A program made the position numbers and the translations under genes. Below, in pieces: positions 1 to 8,803 of a stretch of DNA of 56,986 nucleotides. The stretch's first letter is position 1. Each line of letters begins with the position of its first letter. Origin of the DNA: Treponema sp. (GTDB lineage Bacteria; Spirochaetota; Spirochaetia; Treponematales; Breznakiellaceae); the NCBI GenBank assembly GCA_009787835.1, contig WQSN01000009.1, positions 1 to 56,986 of the forward strand, read 5' to 3'. The notes under the pieces were generated by a model. That model had not been told where the DNA came from and searched no databases. It saw only the letters and a program-made list of their open reading frames with translations.

Positions 1-2
1 AT

Positions 3-311
3 ATCCGCAGCGCAATGGAGGAACAGGGAGAAGGAAGCAAACTGGTGCTCCAGGCCATAAGCGAAGTAAACGATATAACCCAAAAGGTAAAAGGCGGTTC
101 CACAGAAATGCTAAAGGCAAGTATTCAGGTTATTAAAGAAGGCGAAAGTCTTGAACTCGATACCAAAGAAATATCTGCAGGAGTAAACGAAATGGCTTCG
201 GGAACAGAGAAAATAAATGTAACGGTGAATCAGGTAAACGATATCAGCAGAAATAACCGGGAAAATATCGATATTCTTGTCGGGGAAGTTTCGCGCTTCA
301 AGGTTGACTAA
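3..311 (+). CDS. Methyl-accepting chemotaxis protein, C-terminal fragment
   Basis: This is the 3' end of a gene that begins before the window; the frame is open from the first full codon at position 3. The visible residues form a long amphipathic helix with the 'EM..G...I......I' periodicity of the cytoplasmic bundle of methyl-accepting chemotaxis proteins, including EISAGVNEMASGTEKIN followed by the NDIS..N..NI tail. In the family this part carries methylation sites and ends near the membrane-distal bundle; the sensor domain and the CheA/CheW-contacting tip would lie upstream, outside the window. The stop is at 309-311. Which ligand it senses cannot be said from this fragment. Confidence 0.8.
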   Translation: MRSAMEEQGEGSKLVLQAISEVNDITQKVKGGSTEMLKASIQVIKEGESLELDTKEISAGVNEMASGTEKINVTVNQVNDISRNNRENIDILVGEVSRFKVD

Positions 312-328
312 ATTGTTTTAGAATCGCA

Positions 329-342
329 TGCCGGATCCGGCA
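329..342. repeat. Short perfect palindrome after the chemotaxis gene
   Basis: TGCCGGATCCGGCA is a perfect 14-base palindrome 18 bases after the chemotaxis gene stop. It has no T-run directly behind it, so it is not a classical intrinsic terminator, although it may form part of the 3' end. The remaining sequence up to the tRNA shows a short run of T at 372-378 and a GGTTTTGGAACAG stretch (about 388-400) resembling one arm of the 47-bp repeat found elsewhere in the window. Confidence 0.35.
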
Positions 343-422
343 AACTATAACAAAGATTTGAAGCATCTGGCTTTTTTATGTTAGGGGTTTTGGAACAGGC
401 TAAATTACAAAAAATAAACAAA

Positions 423-494
423 AGCGGGAAACGGGAGTCGGACCCGCGACATCGACCTTGGCAAGGTCGCGCTCTACCACTGAGCTATTCCCGC
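423..494 (-). tRNA. tRNA-Gly (anticodon GCC)
   Basis: Read on the minus strand, GCGGGAA at 494-488 pairs with TTCCCGC at 430-424 to give a 7-bp acceptor stem. The D arm contains AGCTCAGTGGTAGAGC, the anticodon arm is CGACC-TTGCCAA-GGTCG with anticodon GCC, and the T arm contains GCGGGTCCGACTCCCGT. The base at 423 is the discriminator (T), and CCA is not encoded. All arms fold without gaps, so this should be a functional glycine tRNA. It stands alone. Confidence 0.96.
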
Positions 495-511
495 AGCTTG
501 CTTGCTTTATT

Positions 512-540
512 AACTTATCAAAAAACTGAAAAAATGTCAA
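512..540 (-). promoter_or_regulatory. Probable promoter of tRNA-Gly
   Basis: On the minus strand TTGACA (540-535) is followed after 17 bases by TAAGTT (517-512), about 18 bases before the mature 5' end of the tRNA. The -35 is perfect and the -10 is weak (3 of 6). Confidence 0.45.
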
Positions 541-649
541 GATAATCATGCCGATTTGCTGGTACTTTTACAGGATACTGAAAAGCGGTTTACCCAAGAA
601 ATGAATATGATACCCGCCAATCCTTAAACGTTCTGCAGCGCTTAGTTCA

Positions 650-2116
650 TCATTTTATGGCGTCATTTAAGGGATTCAACTGTTGGAGAAGATTTCTTCC
701 CCATGGGTTTTGCCTAGGAAAATCACTTGAGTTTATCCTGTAGGGGCCGTTATAAGGTGATGTCATAAAACGCGCTTGCGAGGCAATAGGAACATTGGGC
801 GCAATCGGGCTGCCTGTTGTTAAACCGGCTTCAGGATTTCTGTTATTTGAAACATTAATATTATAGGTAATCAGAATATTTTCAGCAATCTTGGCGTATC
901 TGATGTTTCCTGCTTGAACAGGCGGTATATTAAAGTTTCCCGTAATTCTGCTGTAGACGCCTTCTCCCGGAGCGAGCATAATATTTTCATCAATGGCTTG
1001 AGGCGCGGGCGCTCTTATTTGATTTAAATACGGTTCATTTTTATAGCCAAAAAGATCATTGGCTGTATTGATATAATTCGCTGTAAGCCATGTTTGAAGC
1101 AATGTTTCCCAGTTTAAAAGGTTTTCGCTATTTTCAATCCTGCCGGAAAACGCGTTTGTAACAGCGATATAATTATGATGAGGCGAAGATATTATATCAT
1201 AGTAAATCCCGATGTCAGTCTGCACCCTGAGCCACTGGAAAAAAAGGTATACTGTGGAGTAGTCATCCAGATTGGCGTAAATGCTTTCGTTGGTACGATT
1301 GCCCCAAATAAAAAAATTATTACCCTGATCAATCAGACCTGTTAAATCATCGCCGTTGCCGTTTAACTGAAACCAGTCCAGTTTGTCTATTGGATGTTCG
1401 TCTGCATATACCCACTCAGCGGCTGCGGAAAGTCCCTCATTAATCCATAAATCCATGCCTTCATCCCTGTTTATCAGACCTGTAACATGATTCATTAAAT
1501 GCTGCATTTCATGGGCAAGAGTCATATTAGAAGTATTACCCCCGGGCGATCCCGGATAAGTATCAATATAAATCATGTCGCATCTGTTTGATCCGCTAAT
1601 TTTGTACAAATCTCCCGCCCAGAAATAACCGTCAATATATGATCTTTGAGTTTCCAAATCAAATCCGTCCTTAATATCCAAAAGGAGGATTGTGAGCTTT
1701 CCGTCCCCATTGCCCAGAATGTCGGCAAGATCCATTGTGTTAATATCACGGGCGATTATACTTGTGTTGTATGGAAGCGGGACATCGGCGTTGGAAAATC
1801 CGAATACTGATATCATCTTGTCATAAATATTATTGTCATAAACATTCGCGACTTCCCGAGCGGTAGAGGCATTTACGCCGCTGTCTTTTTCCGCCCAGAC
1901 ATTGCAATAAATGCCTTCGGCCAAAAGCTCGGCGGTTATCCTGTAATCAGATTCGGTAACAAAATTATACGCCCAAAAAGTTTTGTCTGCGCCGGGAACG
2001 TGGTTTATAATGAAAAGATCGCAGGAGCATAACAGTAACAGAGAACAGGATATTAAAAGAATTTCTTTTAATGAAAATATTTTTATTACTGATGCTCTAG
2101 GCATTTCATTCGCCAA
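650..2116 (-). CDS. Secreted M30 (hyicolysin)-like metallopeptidase lipoprotein
   Basis: The protein of about 488 residues has a hydrophobic N-terminus ending in LLLLCSC, which reads as a relaxed spirochaete lipobox, so it is probably a membrane-anchored lipoprotein outside the inner membrane. The centre carries a zinc-peptidase HExxH motif (TLAHEMQHLMNH) followed about 30 residues later by WINEGLSAAAEW, where the Glu is a likely third ligand, as in gluzincins. The size and motif spacing fit the M30/hyicolysin group. The start at 2116 is TTG with an AAGGA-type ribosome site 9 bases upstream; an ATG at 2104 is an alternative. It overlaps the end of the upstream small secreted protein by about 11 bases, so the two are probably cotranscribed. 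The substrate is unknown. Confidence 0.72.
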   Translation of the reverse strand: MANEMPRASVIKIFSLKEILLISCSLLLLCSCDLFIINHVPGADKTFWAYNFVTESDYRITAELLAEGIYCNVWAEKDSGVNASTAREVANVYDNNIYDKMISVFGFSNADVPLPYNTSIIARDINTMDLADILGNGDGKLTILLLDIKDGFDLETQRSYIDGYFWAGDLYKISGSNRCDMIYIDTYPGSPGGNTSNMTLAHEMQHLMNHVTGLINRDEGMDLWINEGLSAAAEWVYADEHPIDKLDWFQLNGNGDDLTGLIDQGNNFFIWGNRTNESIYANLDDYSTVYLFFQWLRVQTDIGIYYDIISSPHHNYIAVTNAFSGRIENSENLLNWETLLQTWLTANYINTANDLFGYKNEPYLNQIRAPAPQAIDENIMLAPGEGVYSRITGNFNIPPVQAGNIRYAKIAENILITYNINVSNNRNPEAGLTTGSPIAPNVPIASQARFMTSPYNGPYRINSSDFPRQNPWGRNLLQQLNPLNDAIK

Positions 2117-2474
2117 TCCGAATAATCCTTATATTTTGCAATTCACGGCGCGTGCCTGCGAAAAGTCCGCTGGCGAATCTCATTTCTGTTACGGTTTCCC
2201 GGCCTTCCACTGTTACTGTCTTGTGCTGCAGATCATACAGTTTATCCCAGTCTTCCCCTTTAACATACCATTGGTCTTCGGAACCGCTGATTACAAGCTG
2301 AGGAAAGTTATCGCTGCCGATAAGCCTGACCGTTCCCTTGACAAGAATCATACCGGTTTTCTTCTGATTTCCATTTTCTTTGCTGCCTGCCGGAAAAAGC
2401 ATGACAGTCAACAGTAAAAAAATAATAATCAAAAAACATTGTTTGCCATTTATCACTTTATTACAATATATCAC
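2106..2474 (-). CDS. Small secreted protein of unknown function
   Basis: A 122-residue protein with an N-terminal hydrophobic segment (residues about 13-30, FLIIIFLLLTVMLFPAGS), so it is probably exported. The mature part has short beta-strand-like stretches (MILVKGTVRLIG, PQLVISG, KTVTVEGRETV) that could make a small beta barrel of the OB kind, but no family was recognised. It lies directly upstream of, and overlaps, the peptidase gene on the same strand, suggesting a two-gene unit. Confidence 0.6.
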   Translation of the reverse strand: MIYCNKVINGKQCFLIIIFLLLTVMLFPAGSKENGNQKKTGMILVKGTVRLIGSDNFPQLVISGSEDQWYVKGEDWDKLYDLQHKTVTVEGRETVTEMRFASGLFAGTRRELQNIRIIRIGE

Positions 2475-2530
2475 CCCATACAGGCATTGTCTATAAATTA
2501 ACTGTCCGCAGTTGGATTTTTAAACAGACT

Positions 2531-3163
2531 CTAAATAGAATCCAGATGTTTTTCACGGGATCTTTTTGCGGGAAGCCAAAATAGTTTTCCGATCTTCCAT
2601 TTAAAACCTTTTTTATCGCCTTTTTCAAAAGGCCGCCAGAACATATTAGCAACCGCCGCGGCGCGGAATTCCAGCCTGTCACAGTTGGGCATGACGGAGC
2701 TTAACCGCTGGCCTGAATTTTCAGCCAAAACTTTTGAATAATCAGGATGAGAAGCCGGCAATAAATACGCGCCAATTACCAAAGGTGAAAGAATTTTTTT
2801 TATTTTCACCGCGTCATTGGTTAACATGCTGGTTGACAGGCCGTGATCAAGGCTTGGGCCGAAGAGCGTCATCTCTTCCGTACCGGCGGAAAATTTTACA
2901 TCCGACGTTTTTGTAACTGAAAATTTTCCCATTCCCATGTCTTCTCTGAGAGAGAACGCTATTTTTTTTAATTCATCATCACATAAAGGCCGCGGCAGAA
3001 CAGCGGCAGGAGCCACACAGGGAAATTTATAAACGCCTGTAAGCCCTGCTTTAATCAGCGCATCACTGTATTTTCCCGCAAGAACTCTGGCATCGCGATG
3101 GGGAACAAGCGCAAGAAAAAAAGCGTTCCGTTTTTTTTTATTTTTATTCATTCTATTTCTCAA
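2531..3163 (-). CDS. Hypothetical protein, 210 aa
   Basis: A 210-residue protein with a very basic N-terminus (MRNRMNKNKKKRN) followed by FFLALVPHRDARVLAGKY. It has no signal peptide or membrane segment. The N-terminal strand and the general layout recall 2H-phosphoesterase-like proteins, but the two HxT/S-x motifs of that superfamily are not visible, so no function is assigned. It is divergently transcribed from the next gene with only 71 bases between the two starts. Start chosen at ATG 3163; a second ATG four codons in is possible. Confidence 0.6.
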   Translation of the reverse strand: MRNRMNKNKKKRNAFFLALVPHRDARVLAGKYSDALIKAGLTGVYKFPCVAPAAVLPRPLCDDELKKIAFSLREDMGMGKFSVTKTSDVKFSAGTEEMTLFGPSLDHGLSTSMLTNDAVKIKKILSPLVIGAYLLPASHPDYSKVLAENSGQRLSSVMPNCDRLEFRAAAVANMFWRPFEKGDKKGFKWKIGKLFWLPAKRSREKHLDSI

Positions 3164-3176
3164 ATATTTTTATAAC

Positions 3177-3206
3177 TTGAATTTTTTTCAAACATCATGA
3201 TACAAT
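3177..3206 (+). promoter_or_regulatory. Predicted sigma-70 promoter for the 3235 gene
   Basis: TTGAAT (3177-3182) and TACAAT (3201-3206) are separated by 18 bases, giving a predicted start of transcription near 3213. The placement argues for the ATG at 3235 rather than an upstream start as the gene's start codon. Confidence 0.6.
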
Positions 3207-3234
3207 GTTTATATTCATTATACGGAGAACTGCA

Positions 3235-4014
3235 ATGAAATATAAGACCAAAGTTCTGGTGGAACGCTTTACGGAAATTCTCTCATCATGGGAAGGGGTG
3301 GATTGCATTACATTAAACGAAGCCGCCATGCCCGATACGCTGGATCCGTACTTCGCCCTTATTCTGGATGTATTTTATTCTTCTCCCATTCCCAATGCGG
3401 AAAAGCGGTGCAGCATGTACGGTGATGATGTTGCGGCTTTTGAAAATTCAGACCAGAGTGAAAAAGATCGTTTTCTTATAGGGGATGTTCCAGTGCGGCT
3501 GGAATTCAAGAAGACAGAAAAAATAAACGAGCTTGTAAAAATTGCGACAACAAACCACGATTCTCTTTGGCTTATCAAGGATTCAGGCACTTACGGTTTT
3601 TACAGGCTTGCGAATTGTGAAATAATTTTTTCCCGCACCAACTGGATACATGACATAAGGGAACGCCTGACAAAAATAGGAGACAAGTTCTGGAAAGAAA
3701 TGCGCAATTCAGTTCAGTCGAAGATGGAACATTTCCTGTCAGACCTGGGCGCCGCCTGTTTTCAGGGCGACAAGTTTCATTATCTAATCGCGTCCGCTGG
3801 TTTTATCAAAACGGCATGCCTTACCTTATTTTGCGCCAATAAGCGTTTTGAACCGTCGCACCGCGCTTATTTTAAGCAGGTATGCGAGCTGCCGGCGCTG
3901 CCTGAATCATTTGTCGCAGAATTTCAGACTTTCCTGGAATATGATTCAGGCGGAAATTTGGATTCAAAATTCTATCTGGCAAAACTAATAGCGCAGAAAA
4001 TCGTATTATTATAA
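3235..4014 (+). CDS. Hypothetical protein, possible nucleotidyltransferase fold
   Basis: A 259-residue cytoplasmic protein. The start at ATG 3235 is preceded by GGAGA at good spacing and by a predicted promoter. The N-terminal half (a helix followed by DPYFALILDVFYSSPIP and later DVPVRLEFKKTEKI) has acidic residues on alternating strands, as seen in some minimal nucleotidyltransferase-like proteins. The C-terminal half is helical and HEPN-like in appearance. No complete GSxxxxxDxD motif was found, so catalysis is doubtful. No partner gene is evident; the next gene on the plus strand is far away and mutL converges from the other side 6 bases downstream. Confidence 0.6.
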   Translation: MKYKTKVLVERFTEILSSWEGVDCITLNEAAMPDTLDPYFALILDVFYSSPIPNAEKRCSMYGDDVAAFENSDQSEKDRFLIGDVPVRLEFKKTEKINELVKIATTNHDSLWLIKDSGTYGFYRLANCEIIFSRTNWIHDIRERLTKIGDKFWKEMRNSVQSKMEHFLSDLGAACFQGDKFHYLIASAGFIKTACLTLFCANKRFEPSHRAYFKQVCELPALPESFVAEFQTFLEYDSGGNLDSKFYLAKLIAQKIVLL

Positions 4015-4020
4015 AATATT

Positions 4021-5853
4021 TTAATTTCGCCTGACAGCTTTATACAACGCGTCCCTGCCTATCTCTGTCCAGATGGGTCTGCCGTGCGGGCAGCGCGGAT
4101 CCGGAAGATCAAGGGCTTCTCTGCCGATGGCAAAAGCTGTTTCATCATCAGGATAATCTCCGTCCTTTATGGCCTCGCGGCAGCACAGAGAGGCTGCCCA
4201 GCGTTCCGCCATATTTTCACCGGCTGTACGCAGTTCAAGAATTTCCTTTACAGTCGCAGCATCCCCCAGACGCCAGTTTGCAGGTAACGCTTCAATGCGC
4301 CAGTTTTTTACTGAATGGTTTTCGTCTTTTTCAATATCTATTCCAAGACGGGACAGCTCATCCCGCTTTTTTTCAAGAAAGGCGTCTTCCTCATCGCTTT
4401 CCGTACAGAATGGAATCGGCGCGAGCAGTTCCTGTTTGGGAACAGGCAAAGACAGAAACCGGTTGTAAAGAATACGCTCATGCGCGGCGTGCTGATCTAT
4501 AATGTAAAGCTTATCTCCCCATTCAATTAAAATAAAAATCCCGAAAATTCTGCCCGCAAAGCGCATGTTTCCGTAAACAGGAGCGGATTCATTTGTAAAA
4601 GAAATATTGTTAAACTGTTTTTCACGGAGATTTGATAAATTTATATCATAGGTTTTTTCATGGTCCCGGAGCCAATGGTTTTGCGCAGGCGCGAAGCTGT
4701 TATTCGAAAATTTTTCCTGCGCGTTTGTATCCCGCGTAACCCTGTAGGAGTTATGTGAAAAATTAAATTCTCCTTCTTCCCTCTGCGCACCCTGCGCCTG
4801 CGCGTCCTGCGAGTTTGCGTTTGAATCTTTTATTTGGGAATTCTTCAAAAAATAATTATGAAAAAAACTTTTAATTCCTCCGGTAACGGCATGATGAATT
4901 GCGCCAGAATCGCGGAAACGGACTTCGCGTTTTGCCGGGTGAATGTTAAAGTCTGCAAGCGACGGATCGATATCAATATAGAGAGCCCCAACAGGATGAG
5001 CGCCGTTCGGAAACCAGCCCTGGGAACCGTATTCCAGAGCCTGAATCAGCGAATAATCCTGAACTTTTCTTCCGTTTGCGAATACAAAAAGCTGACGCCT
5101 GTCGCTCCTGTAAAGTTCCGGGCCGCCGATTACAATTACGGCGGAAAAGCCTGCGCCTTTAACATTTATCTCGTGAAGAAAATTTACATCGCCCGTTTTT
5201 AATAATGCGGATGCGAAACGTTCTTTTTTGGATGATACTGCGGGAAAAAAATCCTTTAACTTTCCGTCCTGAATAAAACGAAAATTAATGGCGGGAAACG
5301 CAAGCGCTTTATCCAGGAAAGCCTGTCTGCAAAGAGCGGCTTCGCTTCCTTCCCTTTTTAAAAAACGTTTACGCGCGGGAATGCTGCCAAACAGGTTTAA
5401 AGCCCTGACAGTCGCGCCCTTTGTCCGCCGCGCCTGTTCAATTCTTGGAGGATAGTTTTCACCGGGTCCTGTTTCAAGACGCCATGCTTCCCTGCCGTCG
5501 GCGCTGCTCACTATTTCAAGGCGCGATATGGCCGCAGCTGCGGCCAGCGCTTCTCCGCGGAAACCAAGAGTAAGAGAAGTATTCAGATCGTCAAGACCGC
5601 GTATCTTGCTTGTGGCATGGGTCAGCCAGCAGAGTTCCAGATCCCCGCGGTTCATTCCTTCGCCGTCATCCGCTACTTCAGCTTTTTTACTGCCGCCTTC
5701 CTCGACAGACACCTCAATGTTAGCTGAAGATGCGTCTATTGCGTTATCAAGGAATTCACGAATCAGGGCAGCCGGACGGTCGATTACTTCGCCCGCCGCG
5801 ATGCGTCTTGCCTCTTCTGGCGGCAGTATCTTTATGCGGGACGCGGCATCCAT
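4021..5853 (-). CDS. mutL: DNA mismatch repair protein MutL
   Basis: MutL is the ATP-dependent coordinator of mismatch repair, acting after MutS. The N-terminal GHKL ATPase is complete: IREFLDNAIDASS (Mg/ATP-binding Asn), DDGEGM and TLGFRGEAL, followed by the S5-like transducer with FANGRKV and NIHPAKREVRF. A linker rich in Asn/Gln leads to the C-terminal dimerisation/endonuclease domain with DQHAAHERILYN, SLCCREAIKDGD and CPHGRPIW. The endonuclease signature DQHA(x)2E(x)4E is altered, because the last acidic position is Asn464 (bases 4464-4462). The start was chosen at ATG 5853, 7 bases after xseB and matching the usual family N-terminus; longer starts would run into xseB. It is the last gene of an xseA-xseB-mutL operon. 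Confidence 0.95.
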   Translation of the reverse strand: MDAASRIKILPPEEARRIAAGEVIDRPAALIREFLDNAIDASSANIEVSVEEGGSKKAEVADDGEGMNRGDLELCWLTHATSKIRGLDDLNTSLTLGFRGEALAAAAAISRLEIVSSADGREAWRLETGPGENYPPRIEQARRTKGATVRALNLFGSIPARKRFLKREGSEAALCRQAFLDKALAFPAINFRFIQDGKLKDFFPAVSSKKERFASALLKTGDVNFLHEINVKGAGFSAVIVIGGPELYRSDRRQLFVFANGRKVQDYSLIQALEYGSQGWFPNGAHPVGALYIDIDPSLADFNIHPAKREVRFRDSGAIHHAVTGGIKSFFHNYFLKNSQIKDSNANSQDAQAQGAQREEGEFNFSHNSYRVTRDTNAQEKFSNNSFAPAQNHWLRDHEKTYDINLSNLREKQFNNISFTNESAPVYGNMRFAGRIFGIFILIEWGDKLYIIDQHAAHERILYNRFLSLPVPKQELLAPIPFCTESDEEDAFLEKKRDELSRLGIDIEKDENHSVKNWRIEALPANWRLGDAATVKEILELRTAGENMAERWAASLCCREAIKDGDYPDDETAFAIGREALDLPDPRCPHGRPIWTEIGRDALYKAVRRN

Positions 5854-5860
5854 ACGCGCG

Positions 5861-6142
5861 TTATTCTCCCTCGCCGAAAAGTTCCATATCAGGCGATTCA
5901 TCGCCAAGCGCATCGCTTGAGTTCATCAGTATCTCGATCCGGCTGTCAATTTTTTCAAGATCGCGTTCCAGGGTCCGCGCGAGGCGGATTCCCTCTTCAA
6001 AAGCCTTAAGCGCCTCATCCAGCGGAATATCAGTTTTGCGAATCTGCTCTCCAAGCGTTTCAAGGCGCTGAAGCCTCTCTTCAAAATTTTTCATACCGCC
6101 GCTTTTGGATGCCGCAGCGGCCGGCGCTGTTTTTTTAGCCAT
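5861..6142 (-). CDS. xseB: Exodeoxyribonuclease VII small subunit
   Basis: A 93-residue protein with the small-subunit pattern NFEERLQRLETLGEQI...DIPLDEALKAFEEGIRLAR, two helices forming a coiled pair that binds the large subunit. An Ala/Lys-rich extension (MAKKTAPAAAASKSGG) precedes the core. Exonuclease VII degrades single-stranded DNA from both ends into oligonucleotides. It lies 39 bases after xseA and 7 bases before mutL, on the same strand, which supports an operon for DNA repair. Confidence 0.93.
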   Translation of the reverse strand: MAKKTAPAAAASKSGGMKNFEERLQRLETLGEQIRKTDIPLDEALKAFEEGIRLARTLERDLEKIDSRIEILMNSSDALGDESPDMELFGEGE

Positions 6143-6181
6143 ATTTTCTCCCCTGTTGTCGTTATTTATATATAAAATAAA

Positions 6182-7378
6182 TCATGTCGCAGCGCTCTGT
6201 GCTATTGCGGTTATTTCGCCCTTCAGCGGCCTTATGCGCAGCATTTCGCCTTTTTTAACGCCGGCGGAATTGCGAATAACGCTGCCGCCTGAATCTGTCA
6301 CAACCGAAAACCCCCTCTCCATTGCAGCTAACGGGCTTCCCGCTTCAAGAACAGCGGACGCCAGTTCCATTCTGCCGCGAAGATCCGCGCATTTATCCGA
6401 TACTGCATTAATCAGCGCTTCCTTGGCGTCGTCAAAACGCACAAGATGCGGCTGCAGGATGGCGCGGAAACGGTATTCCATATCTTCCGGAGAAAACGGT
6501 TTTAAAAGAAGGCGCGCCCTTTCCAGCCGCGCTTTAATGATGTTTTTTAAATTTTGCGATGTCGTTCTGATTGAATCTGCAACAGCGAAAAAGTTTTCGC
6601 TGACAAGTTCCGCGGCCGCCGAAGGAGTAGGAGCGCGCAAATCGGCCGCAAAATCGCATAACGCCCAGTCAATCTCATGGCCCACAGCGCTTACTACGGG
6701 AATATCAGATTCAGAAACAGCGCGCACAACTTCTTCGTCTGAAAAGGGCAGAAGATCTTCAAGAGAACCGCCGCCCCTTCCCACAATGAGTACATCAGCT
6801 AACCGCCATAGGTTAGCCTGTTTAATCCTTGCCGCAATAACGGAAGCGGCATCGCCGCCCTGAACAAGCGCCGGTAAAATTATCACTTTGATTCCCGAAG
6901 CGCGCCTTCCCAGAATGTTTAAGATGTCGCGTACCGCAGCTCCTGTCGGAGAACTGACAACGCCTACAGCAGCGGGAAAGCGGGGAAGAGGACGTTTGCG
7001 TTCAGAATCAAAAAGCCCTTCTGCCGATAGTTTTTGTTTCCTTCTTTCAAGCATGGCAAGAATTTCTCCCGCTCCCGCCATTTCCATCTCTTCACATACA
7101 ATTGAGTAAGTTCCCCTGGGAGCGTAAACAGAAAGGCTTCCGCGCACACGCAGCAGCATCCCGTCCTTCGGCTCGAAATTCAGCGTTCTCAGCCTGTTTT
7201 TGAACATCACGGCATCGATCTTAGCGTTAGTATCTTTTAAGTTAAAGTAAAGGTGTCCGGAACTTGCCGGTCTGCAATTGGACATCTCTCCTTCGACCAT
7301 AACAACAGAGAATGAGCCTTCTAGACATCTGCGGATATTTTCTGTAAGTTCGGTTACGGTAAGATGTTTTCCGGTCAT
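6182..7378 (-). CDS. xseA: Exodeoxyribonuclease VII large subunit
   Basis: The 398-residue protein starts with the OB-fold DNA-binding domain (LTVTELTENIRRCLEG through GHLYFNLKDTNAKIDAVMF). It continues with the catalytic domain containing GVVSSPTGAAVRDIL, VGRGGGSLEDLLPFSDEEVVRAV and PVVSAVGHEIDWALCDFAADLRAPTPSAAAE, all family hallmarks. The helical C-terminal region and the end domain GFSVVTDSGGSVI complete it, so it is full length. There is no Shine-Dalgarno sequence before the ATG, and a good promoter lies so close that the message may be leaderless. It is first in the operon with xseB and mutL. Confidence 0.95.
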   Translation of the reverse strand: MTGKHLTVTELTENIRRCLEGSFSVVMVEGEMSNCRPASSGHLYFNLKDTNAKIDAVMFKNRLRTLNFEPKDGMLLRVRGSLSVYAPRGTYSIVCEEMEMAGAGEILAMLERRKQKLSAEGLFDSERKRPLPRFPAAVGVVSSPTGAAVRDILNILGRRASGIKVIILPALVQGGDAASVIAARIKQANLWRLADVLIVGRGGGSLEDLLPFSDEEVVRAVSESDIPVVSAVGHEIDWALCDFAADLRAPTPSAAAELVSENFFAVADSIRTTSQNLKNIIKARLERARLLLKPFSPEDMEYRFRAILQPHLVRFDDAKEALINAVSDKCADLRGRMELASAVLEAGSPLAAMERGFSVVTDSGGSVIRNSAGVKKGEMLRIRPLKGEITAIAQSAAT

Positions 7379-7383
7379 ATAAT

Positions 7384-7412
7384 ATTGTAACGCGCAGGAA
7401 GGGATGTTTCAA
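7384..7412 (-). promoter_or_regulatory. Predicted promoter of the xseA operon, possibly leaderless
   Basis: On the minus strand TTGAAA (7412-7407) and TACAAT (7389-7384) are separated by exactly 17 bases. The -10 ends 5 bases before the xseA ATG, so the predicted transcription start falls on or next to the start codon. Confidence 0.55.
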
Positions 7413-7513
7413 CACGGAATACGGAAGAAACAATATTGAATATAAACTACTGATATTTCATGTTCCTGCCCGCCGATGTGGCTCTTAATTAAAAAACATG
7501 ATAAAATTTATCC

Positions 7514-8782
7514 ATGAACCTTAACATAACGCTTGGCGTAGCTTCCGCGGCTACGCAAATTGAAGGAGGCGGTTTTACACATACATGGAGTGACTGGTAT
7601 CAGAAGGGGCGCATTCACGACGGATCCAACCCCGCACGCGCAAATGATCACCTGAACCGCTGGAAAGAAGATATTGATCTCATGTCTGAAATGGGTATAA
7701 GCATTTACAGATTGAGTATTGAATGGGCGCGCATTGAGCCGCAAAAAGGCCGCTATAATGAGGATGCCGTAAGATGGTATCGCCGTCTCCTTGAATACAT
7801 GAAAAACAAAGGCATCGCGCCGCTTCTTACGCTTCATCACTTTACCAATCCGCTGTGGTTTGAAGAGTCGGGCGGTTTTGCGGAACCTGCGAACATTCCT
7901 GTTTTCCTGGGTTTTGTAGAATACGCTGTCAGGCAGTTAGGCGATCTTGCTGACGAGTATGTTACGTTAAACGAACCGAATGTTTTCGCCGTTATGGGAT
8001 ATAATACAGGCGAATTTCCGCCCGGCAAACATTCCATGCTGACAGCCATGAAAGTGCAGTCTGTAATGGCAGCATGCCACATTAAAGCATACGCTTTGAT
8101 TCATTCGCTGCGCAGCGAAATGGGTTATGCAAACACAAAGGTCGGATTTGCACATCACGCCCGCGTATTCGCGCCTAAAAACAAATGGAATCTTTGGCAT
8201 TGTCTGTGCGCGCATCTTACATCACTAATGTTTCAGGATGTGTTAACGCGCGCATGTTTACTGGGACGTTTTTTATTTCCGCTTAAAAAATACTTTAATG
8301 CGCGCCCCGGAGAATACGCGGATTTTTTGGGACTGAACTACTACACCCGTTCAACAGTGTCATCATTCGCGGATGGTACGCGAAAAGACGGACCTCACAA
8401 TGATTTGGGCTGGGAAATATATCCTCAAGGGATAACATCATGCGCCGGCGAATTATACAAACTGTTAAAGAGACCTGTCTACATTACAGAAAACGGAACC
8501 TGCGACAACAGCGACTCCTTTCGCTGCCGGTACATCTACGATCACCTGAAAGCTCTTGCTGACAGCGGTCTTCCCGTGGAGCGTTATTATCATTGGTGCT
8601 TTACCGATAATTTTGAATGGTGTGAAGGCGAAAGCGCGCGTTTTGGACTGGTTCATGTTGATTATTCGACACAGAAACGCACGGTAAAAAAAAGCGGAAA
8701 CTTTTTTACCGCCATTATAAAAAGTAAATGCGTAACCAAAGAAATTTACGATGAGTATGTCGCGCCGCAGGATTACAGTTAA
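7514..8782 (+). CDS. Glycoside hydrolase family 1 beta-glycosidase
   Basis: A 422-residue cytoplasmic TIM-barrel enzyme of family GH1 (beta-glucosidase or 6-phospho-beta-glucosidase type). Visible hallmarks are ASAATQIEGG near the N-terminus, the acid/base TLNEPN (Glu154) and the nucleophile YITENG (Glu326), with the closing YYHWCFTDNFEWCEG and FGLVHVDY. The Trp-Glu near the end (DNFEWCEG) is more typical of enzymes that act on unphosphorylated sugars, so a beta-glucosidase or related activity is likely, though the exact sugar is unknown. It is slightly shorter than most GH1 proteins but has all core motifs. The GH36 gene follows after 21 bases, so the two probably form a glycan-use operon. 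No ribosome-binding site is visible. Confidence 0.92.
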   Translation: MNLNITLGVASAATQIEGGGFTHTWSDWYQKGRIHDGSNPARANDHLNRWKEDIDLMSEMGISIYRLSIEWARIEPQKGRYNEDAVRWYRRLLEYMKNKGIAPLLTLHHFTNPLWFEESGGFAEPANIPVFLGFVEYAVRQLGDLADEYVTLNEPNVFAVMGYNTGEFPPGKHSMLTAMKVQSVMAACHIKAYALIHSLRSEMGYANTKVGFAHHARVFAPKNKWNLWHCLCAHLTSLMFQDVLTRACLLGRFLFPLKKYFNARPGEYADFLGLNYYTRSTVSSFADGTRKDGPHNDLGWEIYPQGITSCAGELYKLLKRPVYITENGTCDNSDSFRCRYIYDHLKALADSGLPVERYYHWCFTDNFEWCEGESARFGLVHVDYSTQKRTVKKSGNFFTAIIKSKCVTKEIYDEYVAPQDYS

Positions 8783-8803
8783 AAATGAACGGAGGCAGTA
8801 TCA

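Noticed and set aside
5528..5920. 130-codon plus-strand frame opposite the mutL start
   Set aside because: Antisense to the conserved GHKL ATPase region; no independent evidence.
6105..6863. Long plus-strand reading frame opposite xseA and xseB
   Set aside because: It is antisense to two well-supported genes, has Ser/Arg-rich composition typical of a shadow frame, and has no domain or ribosome site.
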